From positions 1 through 33,580 of the forward strand of contig BNXB01000009.1 of assembly GCA_025999255.1 (NCBI GenBank): 33,580 nt of DNA, given 5' to 3'. Below are positions 7,784 through 14,864 of this stretch, piece by piece (position 1 is the stretch's first letter; each line of letters begins with the position of its first letter). Origin of the DNA: Bacteroidia bacterium. GTDB taxonomy: Bacteria > Bacteroidota > Bacteroidia > Bacteroidales > Azobacteroidaceae. Both the position numbers and the translations under genes were made by a program. Below the pieces are notes generated by a model, which made no database searches, was not told where the DNA came from, and was given only the letters and a program-made list of their open reading frames with translations.

Positions 7784-8476
7784 ATGGTAACTTATTGGAT
7801 ATTATTTATAGGAATCGCCATTGCAAGCTGGTTGGTTTCATGGAATTTGAAAAGAAAATTTCAAGCTTACTCTCAAATTCCATTAGGTAATGGGATGACA
7901 GGGAAAGATGTTGCGGAAAAAATGTTGCATGAAAACGGAATCGACGATGTTAAGGTCATTTCGACATCCGGATCCTTGACTGACCACTACAATCCCGCAA
8001 ATAAAACGGTAAATCTGAGTGAAGATGTTTATGCCAGCGATAGTGTGGCTGCAGCTGCTGTGGCCGCTCATGAATGTGGTCATGCCGTACAACATGCCAA
8101 AGCATACGGCCCTCTGGCAATGCGCTCAAATATGGTACCCGTGGTTAGTTTTGCTTCCAAATGGGTAACATGGATATTGTTGGGAGGAATGCTCCTCCTG
8201 GGAAATGGAAGTAAAATCGGTTCTACCGTATTGCTGATTGGAATCGGGCTTTTTGCACTTACCACCCTATTCAGCTTTATTACTTTACCCGTTGAAATTG
8301 ATGCAAGTAAAAGAGCTCTTGCATGGTTGAACCGGTCCGGAATCACAAATGTATATAATCACGACAAAGCAGAAAGCGCACTACGATCGGCAGCATACAC
8401 ATATGTTGTTGCCGCCTTGGGTTCATTGGCGACTCTGCTTTATTACATTATGATATTTTTAGGTCGCAGAGACTAA
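7784..8476 (+). CDS. YugP-type membrane zinc metallopeptidase
   Basis: 230 residues. An N-terminal membrane segment (about 3-22) is followed by a soluble part with the zinc motif AAHECGHAVQHA (HECGH at residues 96-100). Two more membrane segments lie at about 120-165 and one near the C terminus at 205-225. The conserved LPVEIDASKRALAWL supplies the third zinc ligand region (Glu in EIDAS). This matches the neutral zinc metallopeptidase family represented by Bacillus YugP. It probably cleaves membrane or misfolded proteins; the substrate is unknown. Confidence 0.88.
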   Translation: MVTYWILFIGIAIASWLVSWNLKRKFQAYSQIPLGNGMTGKDVAEKMLHENGIDDVKVISTSGSLTDHYNPANKTVNLSEDVYASDSVAAAAVAAHECGHAVQHAKAYGPLAMRSNMVPVVSFASKWVTWILLGGMLLLGNGSKIGSTVLLIGIGLFALTTLFSFITLPVEIDASKRALAWLNRSGITNVYNHDKAESALRSAAYTYVVAALGSLATLLYYIMIFLGRRD

Positions 8477-8568
8477 ACGTTGTATGTTTTACGTTATATA
8501 TATTATACCTCACGATTTGTCGTGTTATAAGCCAAGCGTAAAACGTATCAACGTAAAACGTAGAACGT
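8477..8568. repeat. Inverted and direct ACGTAAAACGT repeats upstream of the nuclease gene
   Basis: The arm at 8477-8495 (ACGTTGTATGTTTTACGTT) pairs with 8550-8568 with two mismatches. A second direct copy of CGTAAAACGTA lies at 8537-8547. The inner hairpin CACGA-TTTG-TCGTG is at 8511-8524. The whole intergenic gap is thus one folded structure, starting right after the peptidase stop and ending 2 bp before the next ATG. It may end or modulate the upstream transcript, or be an insertion of a dispersed palindromic element. Confidence 0.75.
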
Positions 8569-8570
8569 AA

Positions 8571-9158
8571 ATGAATGAAGAAAAGATTAAGTTAAATGTC
8601 TTGGGTATTACCTTCAGCCAGGTACAAGCAGGAGCCTATGCTTTGGTATTGGCGGAAGAAGGGGGAAACCGAAGGGTTCCTATTATTATCGGAACTCCGG
8701 AAGCGCAATCTATAGCCATTTTTCTGGAAGGTTTACATCCTCCCCGCCCATTGACTCATGAACTTTTTCTATCCTTTTCCGAAGCCTTGAATGTTATATT
8801 AAAAGAAATTTATATTTACAAATTTGAAGAAGGAGTTTTTTATTCCGAATTGATTTTCTATCAGGATAAAAAAGAAATAATTATCGATTCTCGGACATCG
8901 GATGCAATTGCACTGGCTGTCAGGGCCAGTGCTCCGATTTATACAACCGAAACCATTATGAAAGAAGCCGGGATCATCATGGAAGATGATTTCCAGGAAG
9001 AATCGGTACCGGAAATAGAGCATCGTAAACCTCAATTTTCATACGATTCCATGAATCTTGAAGAGCTGGAAAGCTCTCTTGATGATGCTATCAGTATGGA
9101 GGACTATGAGAAAGCGTCGAAACTCAGGGATTTAATTAACAAGAAAAAAGGCATGTAG
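8571..9158 (+). CDS. Bifunctional nuclease family protein with UVR tail
   Basis: 195 residues. The first about 140 form the bifunctional nuclease (DUF151) domain, recognised by the VLGITFSQVQAGAYALVLAEE start, RVPIIIGTPEAQSIAIFLEG and IDSRTSDAIALAVRASAPIYTT. The last about 35 residues (LEELESSLDDAISMEDYEKASKLRDLI) are a UVR motif, a helical hairpin found in UvrB/UvrC and Clp-adaptor proteins. The DUF151 domain has DNase/RNase activity in characterised members. The fusion suggests a role in stress or DNA repair, by family only. The start codon abuts the repeat structure. Confidence 0.88.
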   Translation: MNEEKIKLNVLGITFSQVQAGAYALVLAEEGGNRRVPIIIGTPEAQSIAIFLEGLHPPRPLTHELFLSFSEALNVILKEIYIYKFEEGVFYSELIFYQDKKEIIIDSRTSDAIALAVRASAPIYTTETIMKEAGIIMEDDFQEESVPEIEHRKPQFSYDSMNLEELESSLDDAISMEDYEKASKLRDLINKKKGM

Positions 9159-9257
9159 CCTCGGGGGAAAGGGCCGCATTTGTTGAATAATCTACAAGTG
9201 GGTGAAACGCAGACCTTTTCAAGATATTTTTATTATACATATATCACACTCTGTATT

Positions 9258-9947
9258 ATGAGACCTTACATTGTTATAACACTGTTATTTAATATTTTAC
9301 TGGTATTTGCCGTATATGAAGTTGATGGGAATAATAAATTGTCATTGAGAAAAAATCATATTTCTCTTCCATTCAATTGTTCGTCGTCGAACGACTCGGA
9401 TACTACTTACATCCAAATATTCAAAGAAAAAGAAATAAAAAAATTACAAATCCGTATATCCAGGATTTATTATTTACTTGGATTTGTTGTTATATTATTT
9501 CTAATTACCTCGGCAATCATATTTATCAGACATAACAAGAAAAAAAAATTCCAAATGAACCAGTTATCGACAATCTCTCGGTGTGAGAAAAAACAAATCT
9601 CACAAGATATAGAATTATTCAATGCGTTACAGGCGCTTATGTATGAGGAGAAAATTTTCAAAAATTATGGAATTACACTCGATTCCCTGGCTATTAGAAT
9701 GAATGTATCCCGTAATCGTCTGTCGCATACGATTAACAATTACACGGGGAAAAATTTCAATCAATACATCAATGAATATCGTATAAAAGAAATACTGAAA
9801 ATGATGTCTGAATCGAATTATAAACACATGAGTATAGAAGAAATTGCAGAGCAAGGAGGATTCAACAGCCGATCTTCATTTTACAAAGCTTTCAAGGATA
9901 TCACCGGGCAAACACCTTCCCAGTTCAAAAGTAAAACATCTTCCTGA
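9258..9947 (+). CDS. Small membrane-anchored AraC-family transcriptional regulator
   Basis: 229 residues from the ATG at 9258. An upstream TTG at 9180 is in frame, but the ATG directly precedes a hydrophobic segment. Membrane segment 1 is at about 4-20, a periplasmic loop of about 45 residues follows, and membrane segment 2 is at about 65-90 before a KKKKF stop. The cytoplasmic C terminus has an AraC/XylS double helix-turn-helix (about 135-225) with LDSLAIRMNVSRNRLSHTINN and MSIEEIAEQGGFNSRSSFYKAFKDITGQTPSQF. Relatives in Bacteroidetes usually have several hundred residues of TPR or sensor domain; here only the loop remains. Signal and targets are unknown. Confidence 0.85.
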   Translation: MRPYIVITLLFNILLVFAVYEVDGNNKLSLRKNHISLPFNCSSSNDSDTTYIQIFKEKEIKKLQIRISRIYYLLGFVVILFLITSAIIFIRHNKKKKFQMNQLSTISRCEKKQISQDIELFNALQALMYEEKIFKNYGITLDSLAIRMNVSRNRLSHTINNYTGKNFNQYINEYRIKEILKMMSESNYKHMSIEEIAEQGGFNSRSSFYKAFKDITGQTPSQFKSKTSS

Positions 9948-10176
9948 CATTTATCAAAAAACCATGGATTTCAGTTATTATTCTTATATATAATGTTTGT
10001 CCTAATTTACATTTTCAGATATTTTCAAAAAATATTCTATTCATTTTCAAATATTTATGAATTATTTCATCCGAGAATACACATTGAGACATTTTTCTTC
10101 AAATTTGTTCGCAAATTTGTTGCTGAAAACCAAAACCAGTTCTCTATATACACACACTGAAGTATTGCGTTGGTGT

Positions 10177-10216
10177 AAAGAGGCATACTCGGTTTATCGT
10201 TGTATGCCTCTTTTTT
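10177..10216. terminator. Intrinsic terminator, mainly plus-strand
   Basis: Perfect 12-bp stem: AAAGAGGCATAC (10177-10188) with GTATGCCTCTTT (10202-10213), a 13-nt loop and a run of six T at 10211-10216. It follows the AraC-type gene by 230 bp and lies 11 bp past the pepE stop on the other strand. The 230-bp stretch before it (9948-10176) holds no ORF I can support. It contains the near-direct repeat CAAATTTGTTCG/CAAATTTGTTGC and could be a long 3' UTR or a small RNA. Confidence 0.85.
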
Positions 10217-10226
10217 ATTACAAAAT

Positions 10227-10931
10227 TCAGAACAGAAATGAAAAATCTTCTGTCGAATCTAATTCTCTGAACTCCTGCCCTTTTTTAAAAATCCGGGCTG
10301 TGCGCTCTCCAACCAATTGCAGTTTATCGTTTTCCAAGTGTAGAAGGGTTGATTCTCTCAGTCCTACCACATACATTTCAGGATTCAGTTCCAGGAACTC
10401 AATAATCCGATCTTCACGGGTTTCTCCGCCGAAACCTTCCGGATGGACATCTATAAAATGAGGATTAATCTGGAATGGTACCAGGTTCAAAGTCTCAAAA
10501 CTAACAGGATCGACAATCGGCATATCATTTGTAGTGCGCAAAGTAGGACAAGCAACATTACTTCCTGCACTCCAACCTATGTAAGGAGTTCCTGACCGTA
10601 CTTTCTTCCGTATAGGTTCCATCAACCCATTCAGGTGCATTTGTTGTACCAAACGCCAGGTGTTTCCACCTCCAATAACGATAGTTTCCGCTTCTTCAAC
10701 GGCTTTCACAGGGTCGGAAAAACGATGAATACTTACCACATGGTGACCTATTTCCGTAAAACGACTCTCGACTTTAGCTTCATAATCATCATAGGAAAAA
10801 CGTACTGCCGCATATGGGATAAATAAAGCATTAACACTCCTTTCTCCCAGAAATTTCCGGATTTCATATTTGGGATATTCCAGATAAGCCTCTCCCGGAT
10901 TCGTAGAATTACTTAACAACAATAATCTCAT
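10227..10931 (-). CDS. pepE: Dipeptidase E (alpha-aspartyl dipeptidase)
   Basis: 234 residues from MRLLLLSNST, the usual PepE start; an ATG four codons upstream is possible. This is an S51 serine peptidase that hydrolyses dipeptides with N-terminal aspartate in the cytosol. The nucleophile is Ser121 in GWSAGSNVACPT. The motif VIGGGNTWRLVQQM precedes it and the histidine region NPHFIDVHPEGFGGETREDRI follows. It lies downstream of an M24 aminopeptidase and hppA on the same strand, so a shared transcript for peptide turnover is plausible. A divergent second S51 peptidase occurs at 21478-22119. Confidence 0.95.
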   Translation of the reverse strand: MRLLLLSNSTNPGEAYLEYPKYEIRKFLGERSVNALFIPYAAVRFSYDDYEAKVESRFTEIGHHVVSIHRFSDPVKAVEEAETIVIGGGNTWRLVQQMHLNGLMEPIRKKVRSGTPYIGWSAGSNVACPTLRTTNDMPIVDPVSFETLNLVPFQINPHFIDVHPEGFGGETREDRIIEFLELNPEMYVVGLRESTLLHLENDKLQLVGERTARIFKKGQEFRELDSTEDFSFLF

Positions 10932-11008
10932 AAAACAAAACAAGTAAATGGGTTCACAATAAATTATATTTTCTTTTTATGAAGTCGTCTTGACTTTTAT
11001 ACATAAAA

Positions 11009-12187
11009 TCATAACTCAATGATATTCTCCTCAAAATTAGTTATTTTTTCAATACCTGTATCCGTAACAAGATAAGTATTCTCTATTCCTAATGCGCCAA
11101 TACCCGACAACACGAATTTAGGCTCGAAAGCAAAAGTCATCCCCGGTTGTAATAAATCTTCGGAACGACTCATTAACACCGGAAGTTCGTTAATTTCTAT
11201 GCCAACCCCATGGCCCACAAATTTAGCCTGCTGTCTGACGCCCATAAAACAACCGGATAAACCGGCATTGGCGGCCATCTGCAAAGTATAATTATAAATA
11301 TCCGCACAAGAGGTTCCGGGTACTGTTTCCGAAATCAGCCGGTGATGCATATCAATTGATACCTGGTGCGCATAATATGCCTTTTCAGGTAATTTCCCAA
11401 TAGAAAAAACCCGGGTCATATCGGTAGTGTAAGCCGTATAATTACCGGCCATATCCACCATAAGAGACATTCCTTCTTTCAGGACGGAACCATTGGAACC
11501 AATCGGCAAAGAAGGATGAACACCAGCTCCACCCAATGCATAATCAAAAGGAGAAGGAGCTCCCGCATTATCTCCCGCAAGCACACTACCCATATAAATA
11601 TCCATATTGCTTCCGAAACTCCGGAATAGACCTATCGAACCGGCTAAACGCATCTCCCGTTCCACATTAGTCTGCAATTCGACATCCGATATTCCCGGAT
11701 GGTAACAATCCCTGACCTTGGAATAAACCTCAGCATGAATTTTACCGGAATACTTCAACTGTTCAATTTCCCAGGGAGTTTTTATCATGCGTTGTTTACG
11801 AAGTAAAGGGGTTGCATTTCCGATCTTTGCAACAGGAAACAATGCCTGTAATCTCAAGTGTTCGCTATAAGTCATCTGATCCGCTTCCAACAATACGGAT
11901 CCGGGTATTCCAAGATTATTTTTCAATAACAGAGACGGGATATCTTCAGCTTTGCGAATGAATAAAGCACAAGGATGCCGTAAATCTTCGGGTCTGCGGA
12001 CAAAATAGACAGGATTTCCGTTGACAGGAAGATAAACGAAACCATTGAATACCATACCTGTTAAATAATAAATATTGACACTTGAGGAAATCAGGCAGGC
12101 ATCGGTTCCTTCTTCAGATAATAACTCCTGCAAACGACCCCAACGTAATTTCAGATCGTTTGCAGGAGGATATTTTGTATAACTCAT
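11009..12187 (-). CDS. M24-family aminopeptidase (Xaa-Pro type)
   Basis: 392 residues: an N-terminal creatinase-like domain (about 1-140) and a C-terminal pita-bread metallopeptidase domain. Metal ligands are visible in order: MVDMAGNYTAYTTDMTR (two Asp), GHGVGIEINELPVL (His), FAFEPKF (Glu) and GIENTYLVT (Glu). This fits the Xaa-Pro aminopeptidase/prolidase group, which removes residues next to proline. The start lies 8 bp after the hppA stop, so the two genes are probably co-transcribed, followed 77 bp later by pepE. Substrate preference within M24 cannot be fixed from sequence. Confidence 0.92.
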   Translation of the reverse strand: MSYTKYPPANDLKLRWGRLQELLSEEGTDACLISSSVNIYYLTGMVFNGFVYLPVNGNPVYFVRRPEDLRHPCALFIRKAEDIPSLLLKNNLGIPGSVLLEADQMTYSEHLRLQALFPVAKIGNATPLLRKQRMIKTPWEIEQLKYSGKIHAEVYSKVRDCYHPGISDVELQTNVEREMRLAGSIGLFRSFGSNMDIYMGSVLAGDNAGAPSPFDYALGGAGVHPSLPIGSNGSVLKEGMSLMVDMAGNYTAYTTDMTRVFSIGKLPEKAYYAHQVSIDMHHRLISETVPGTSCADIYNYTLQMAANAGLSGCFMGVRQQAKFVGHGVGIEINELPVLMSRSEDLLQPGMTFAFEPKFVLSGIGALGIENTYLVTDTGIEKITNFEENIIEL

Positions 12188-12195
12188 AATCCGGA

Positions 12196-14601
12196 TTATT
12201 TCTCCAATGGAATACGCATTTTATAAAATGAACGCCAAACAAATATCAATGCAATGATAAAGAATGGAATAGCAATATATATAGAATAATCATGCTCCGG
12301 ATTTGCTTTCATTTCTATACAAATTTCCGTTGCCAACAAACCAAACAAAGTTGAAAACTTAATGATGGGGTTCAATGAAACGGACGAAGTATCTTTGAAA
12401 GGATCTCCAACGGTATCTCCAACTACAACCGCTTCGTGTAACGGAGAATTTTTCTCTTTCAAATCCACTTCCACTACTTTTTTGGCGTTATCCCAGCTAC
12501 CGCCGGCATTGGCCATATAAATTGCCTGGAATAATCCGAAAACAGCAATAGAAACCAGATAAGCGACAAAGAAATTCGGATCCATAAATGCAAATGCCAG
12601 TGTGATTGAAATCAAAACGATGAAAATATTCCACATTCCTTTTTGAGCATACTGAGTACAAATCCTTACCACCGTATTGGAATCTTCCGCATTCGCTTCC
12701 GTATTCTCCAGATTGAAAGTCCGTTTAATAAATTCTACCGCACGATAAGCTCCTGTAGTCACAGCCTGAATGGAGGCGCCGCTGAACCAGAAAATAACCG
12801 CCCCACCACAAATCAAGCCCAGGATGACCGGAGCGTCCGTTAATGATAAATGTAATAATTTGGCTTTTTCCAACAAAAGAATGATGGAAAAAATCATTGT
12901 TGTTGCGCCAACCACAGCGGTGCCAATCAATACCGGTTTGGCAGTCGCTTTGAAAGTATTCCCCGCTGAGTCGTTCGCTTCCAGGTAATGTTTCCCGTTT
13001 TCGAAATCAGGTTTAAAACCAAAGTCCTTTTCAATTTCTTCGCTTACATCCGGAATTTGTTCAATCTGGGAAAGTTCGAATACCGATTGGGCATTGTCCG
13101 TTACAGGGCCATAGCTATCTACCGCGATAGTCACAGGACCCATACATAAAAATCCGAAAGCAACCAATCCGAAAGCAAATACCGGAGCATGGTTCGGCAT
13201 AATAGAACTGAATCCTTCTCCAATTCCGACGGTAAAGTAAGCGACAGCCATCAAAGCCACAATCAACAAGCCTGTCCAGAATGCGCTGAAGTTACCGGCT
13301 ACAATACCGGAAAGGATATTCAAAGAAGCTCCTCCTTCACGGGAAGCAGTCACTACTTCATGTACATGTTTGGATTTCGAGCTGGTAAATATTTTTGTAA
13401 ATTCGGGAATCAATACGGCGGCCAATGTTCCGCAACTGATAATAATAGCTAACTTCCACCACAAAGTTGTATCGGCCATGTCTCCTAACAATAAATGACT
13501 CATAAAGAACGTAGCGGAAATACAAAGAACGGCAGCGATCCAGATCAAGCGCATCAAAGGAGATTCAAAGTCAAATTCTTTCTTGTCGCCATATAATTTT
13601 TTAGAAATCAATTGATTGATAAAGAAAGAACATCCGGAAAGAAAATCCATCAGAAAACGCATACCAAAAATCCAAACGATTAGCTTCGCCTGAATTGCAG
13701 GATCTACAACCGCCAAAGTAATAAATGTGATCAAAGCAACTCCTGTCACCCCATAAGTTTCAAATCCATCGGCAGTAGGACCGACACTGTCTCCGGCATT
13801 ATCGCCCGTACAGTCGGCGATAACTCCAGGGTTACGAGGATCATCTTCTTTTACTTTGAAAACCACTTTCATCAAGTCGGAACCGATATCGGCAATTTTC
13901 GTAAAGATACCTCCTGCAATACGCAAAGCGCTGGCTCCTAATGACTCTCCGATAGCGAATCCGAGGAAACAGATTCCTACGATCTCACGCGGAACAAATA
14001 ACAGGATAAAGACCATCATCACTAATTCCAGGGATATCAGGAACAAACCGACACTCATTCCGGCGCGCAACGGAATATTGACTACATCCAAAGGCCTTCC
14101 TTTCAGTGAAGCAAAGGCTGTACGGGCATTAGCATACGTGTTTACACGAATCCCGTACCAGGCTACGGCATAAGAACCTCCCATACCGACAATGGAAAAT
14201 ATCAATACCTGAAGTACAACCGTAAACGGTTTACCCAACAATCCGAAAAAGTACAAACAGAGTACGGCCGCAATCAAAGCAAACAGCATCAACAGGAATT
14301 TCCCCTGTTGTTTCAAATAAGTGCTGCACGTTTGATAAATAATACTCGCAATTTTCAACATGGAGTTGTGTGCAGGTAATTTTTTAATCTGACGAAACAA
14401 AAGTAAACTGAAACCTAACGTTCCTGTAATAATCAAAGCTCCATAAAGAAGGAAATCCCAGGAAGTCATTTCTAATCCAAATACGTGAAAAGTACCTTCA
14501 TGTAAATCAGGAATAGCCAAATCGACTTCACTTGCAAACAAATTTATTCCGGACATCATGAGCATAGCAATGGCTGTAAGCCAACATTTTAGTTTATTCA
14601 T
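12196..14601 (-). CDS. hppA: Membrane-bound ion-translocating pyrophosphatase
   Basis: 801 residues with about 16 membrane segments, and an N-terminal signal-like segment. It couples PPi hydrolysis to H+ and/or Na+ pumping across the inner membrane. The catalytic loop EDDPRNPGVIADCTGDNAGD begins near residue 252, with SVGPTADGFETYGV after it. Further conserved acidic patches include TIAVDSYGPVTDNAQ (about 491) and VVVGDTVGDPFKDTSS near the C terminus. The cation-selectivity site reads GNTFKA (Lys551), where K+-dependent enzymes have Ala; Lys there marks K+-independent enzymes. Which ion is pumped needs other residues. The promoter is at 14658-14665; an M24 peptidase follows 8 bp downstream. 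Confidence 0.95.
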   Translation of the reverse strand: MNKLKCWLTAIAMLMMSGINLFASEVDLAIPDLHEGTFHVFGLEMTSWDFLLYGALIITGTLGFSLLLFRQIKKLPAHNSMLKIASIIYQTCSTYLKQQGKFLLMLFALIAAVLCLYFFGLLGKPFTVVLQVLIFSIVGMGGSYAVAWYGIRVNTYANARTAFASLKGRPLDVVNIPLRAGMSVGLFLISLELVMMVFILLFVPREIVGICFLGFAIGESLGASALRIAGGIFTKIADIGSDLMKVVFKVKEDDPRNPGVIADCTGDNAGDSVGPTADGFETYGVTGVALITFITLAVVDPAIQAKLIVWIFGMRFLMDFLSGCSFFINQLISKKLYGDKKEFDFESPLMRLIWIAAVLCISATFFMSHLLLGDMADTTLWWKLAIIISCGTLAAVLIPEFTKIFTSSKSKHVHEVVTASREGGASLNILSGIVAGNFSAFWTGLLIVALMAVAYFTVGIGEGFSSIMPNHAPVFAFGLVAFGFLCMGPVTIAVDSYGPVTDNAQSVFELSQIEQIPDVSEEIEKDFGFKPDFENGKHYLEANDSAGNTFKATAKPVLIGTAVVGATTMIFSIILLLEKAKLLHLSLTDAPVILGLICGGAVIFWFSGASIQAVTTGAYRAVEFIKRTFNLENTEANAEDSNTVVRICTQYAQKGMWNIFIVLISITLAFAFMDPNFFVAYLVSIAVFGLFQAIYMANAGGSWDNAKKVVEVDLKEKNSPLHEAVVVGDTVGDPFKDTSSVSLNPIIKFSTLFGLLATEICIEMKANPEHDYSIYIAIPFFIIALIFVWRSFYKMRIPLEK

Positions 14602-14657
14602 GTGATTTATCTATTAAATTAAAAGAAAATTCTTATGCAAGTTAATAAAAATTCTCG

Positions 14658-14665
14658 CAAAGATA
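14658..14665 (-). promoter_or_regulatory. Bacteroidetes -7 box for hppA
   Basis: Reverse strand TATCTTTG matches TAnnTTTG, 57 bp before the hppA ATG. It is back to back with a plus-strand box at 14679. Confidence 0.6.
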
Positions 14666-14678
14666 TTCTTTTTTTTTA

Positions 14679-14686
14679 TAATTTTG
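14679..14686 (+). promoter_or_regulatory. Bacteroidetes -7 box for the typA leader
   Basis: TAATTTTG matches TAnnTTTG and lies 179 bp before the typA ATG, so the leader would be about 170 nt and would include the hairpin at 14715-14750. Confidence 0.6.
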
Positions 14687-14704
14687 CACGCGATTTATAA
14701 AAAT

Positions 14705-14782
14705 ATGAGAAAATCTTCCGTTGTAGTTTTTCACCCGACTACTATCGGAGTTTTTTTTTGTAATTTCAAAATAAAACGATAG
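14705..14782 (+). CDS. Possible leader peptide ORF ahead of typA
   Basis: 25 codons from ATG 14705 to TAG 14780-14782 (starts MRKSSVVVFHPTTIG, ends NFKIKR). The ORF lies directly downstream of the promoter box and covers the hairpin and T-run. The peptide has runs of Val and Phe codons. No family match. It may be a true leader peptide whose translation affects the hairpin, or a chance frame. Confidence 0.3.
   Translation: MRKSSVVVFHPTTIGVFFCNFKIKR
14715..14759 (+). terminator. Terminator-like hairpin in the typA leader (possible attenuator)
   Basis: Two helices, CTTCCG/CGGAG (one bulge) and GTAGT/ACTAC, are separated by a small internal loop and closed by a loop TTTTCACCCG. Nine T follow at 14751-14759. 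The structure is on the sense strand between the promoter box at 14679 and typA, so it would stop transcripts about 70 nt after initiation unless overcome. Confidence 0.6.
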
Positions 14783-14864
14783 ATTTTTAAACAAAAAACA
14801 CCAAGAAGAACTAAAGACACCACGATTTTATGTCTTTATGTTCGGAAAATTAAGAATTAAAAAC

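Noticed and set aside
9180..9257. TTG start for the AraC-type regulator
   Set aside because: The upstream part (27 codons) lacks any conserved feature, and the ATG at 9258 directly precedes the first membrane segment.
9948..10176. A small RNA gene ending at the terminator 10177-10216
   Set aside because: No TAnnTTTG box was found in the gap, so a long 3' UTR of the regulator gene is equally likely; not listed as an ncRNA.
10057..10461. Plus-strand ORF of 134 codons
   Set aside because: It runs antisense to pepE and through a strong terminator; it has no protein-like pattern.
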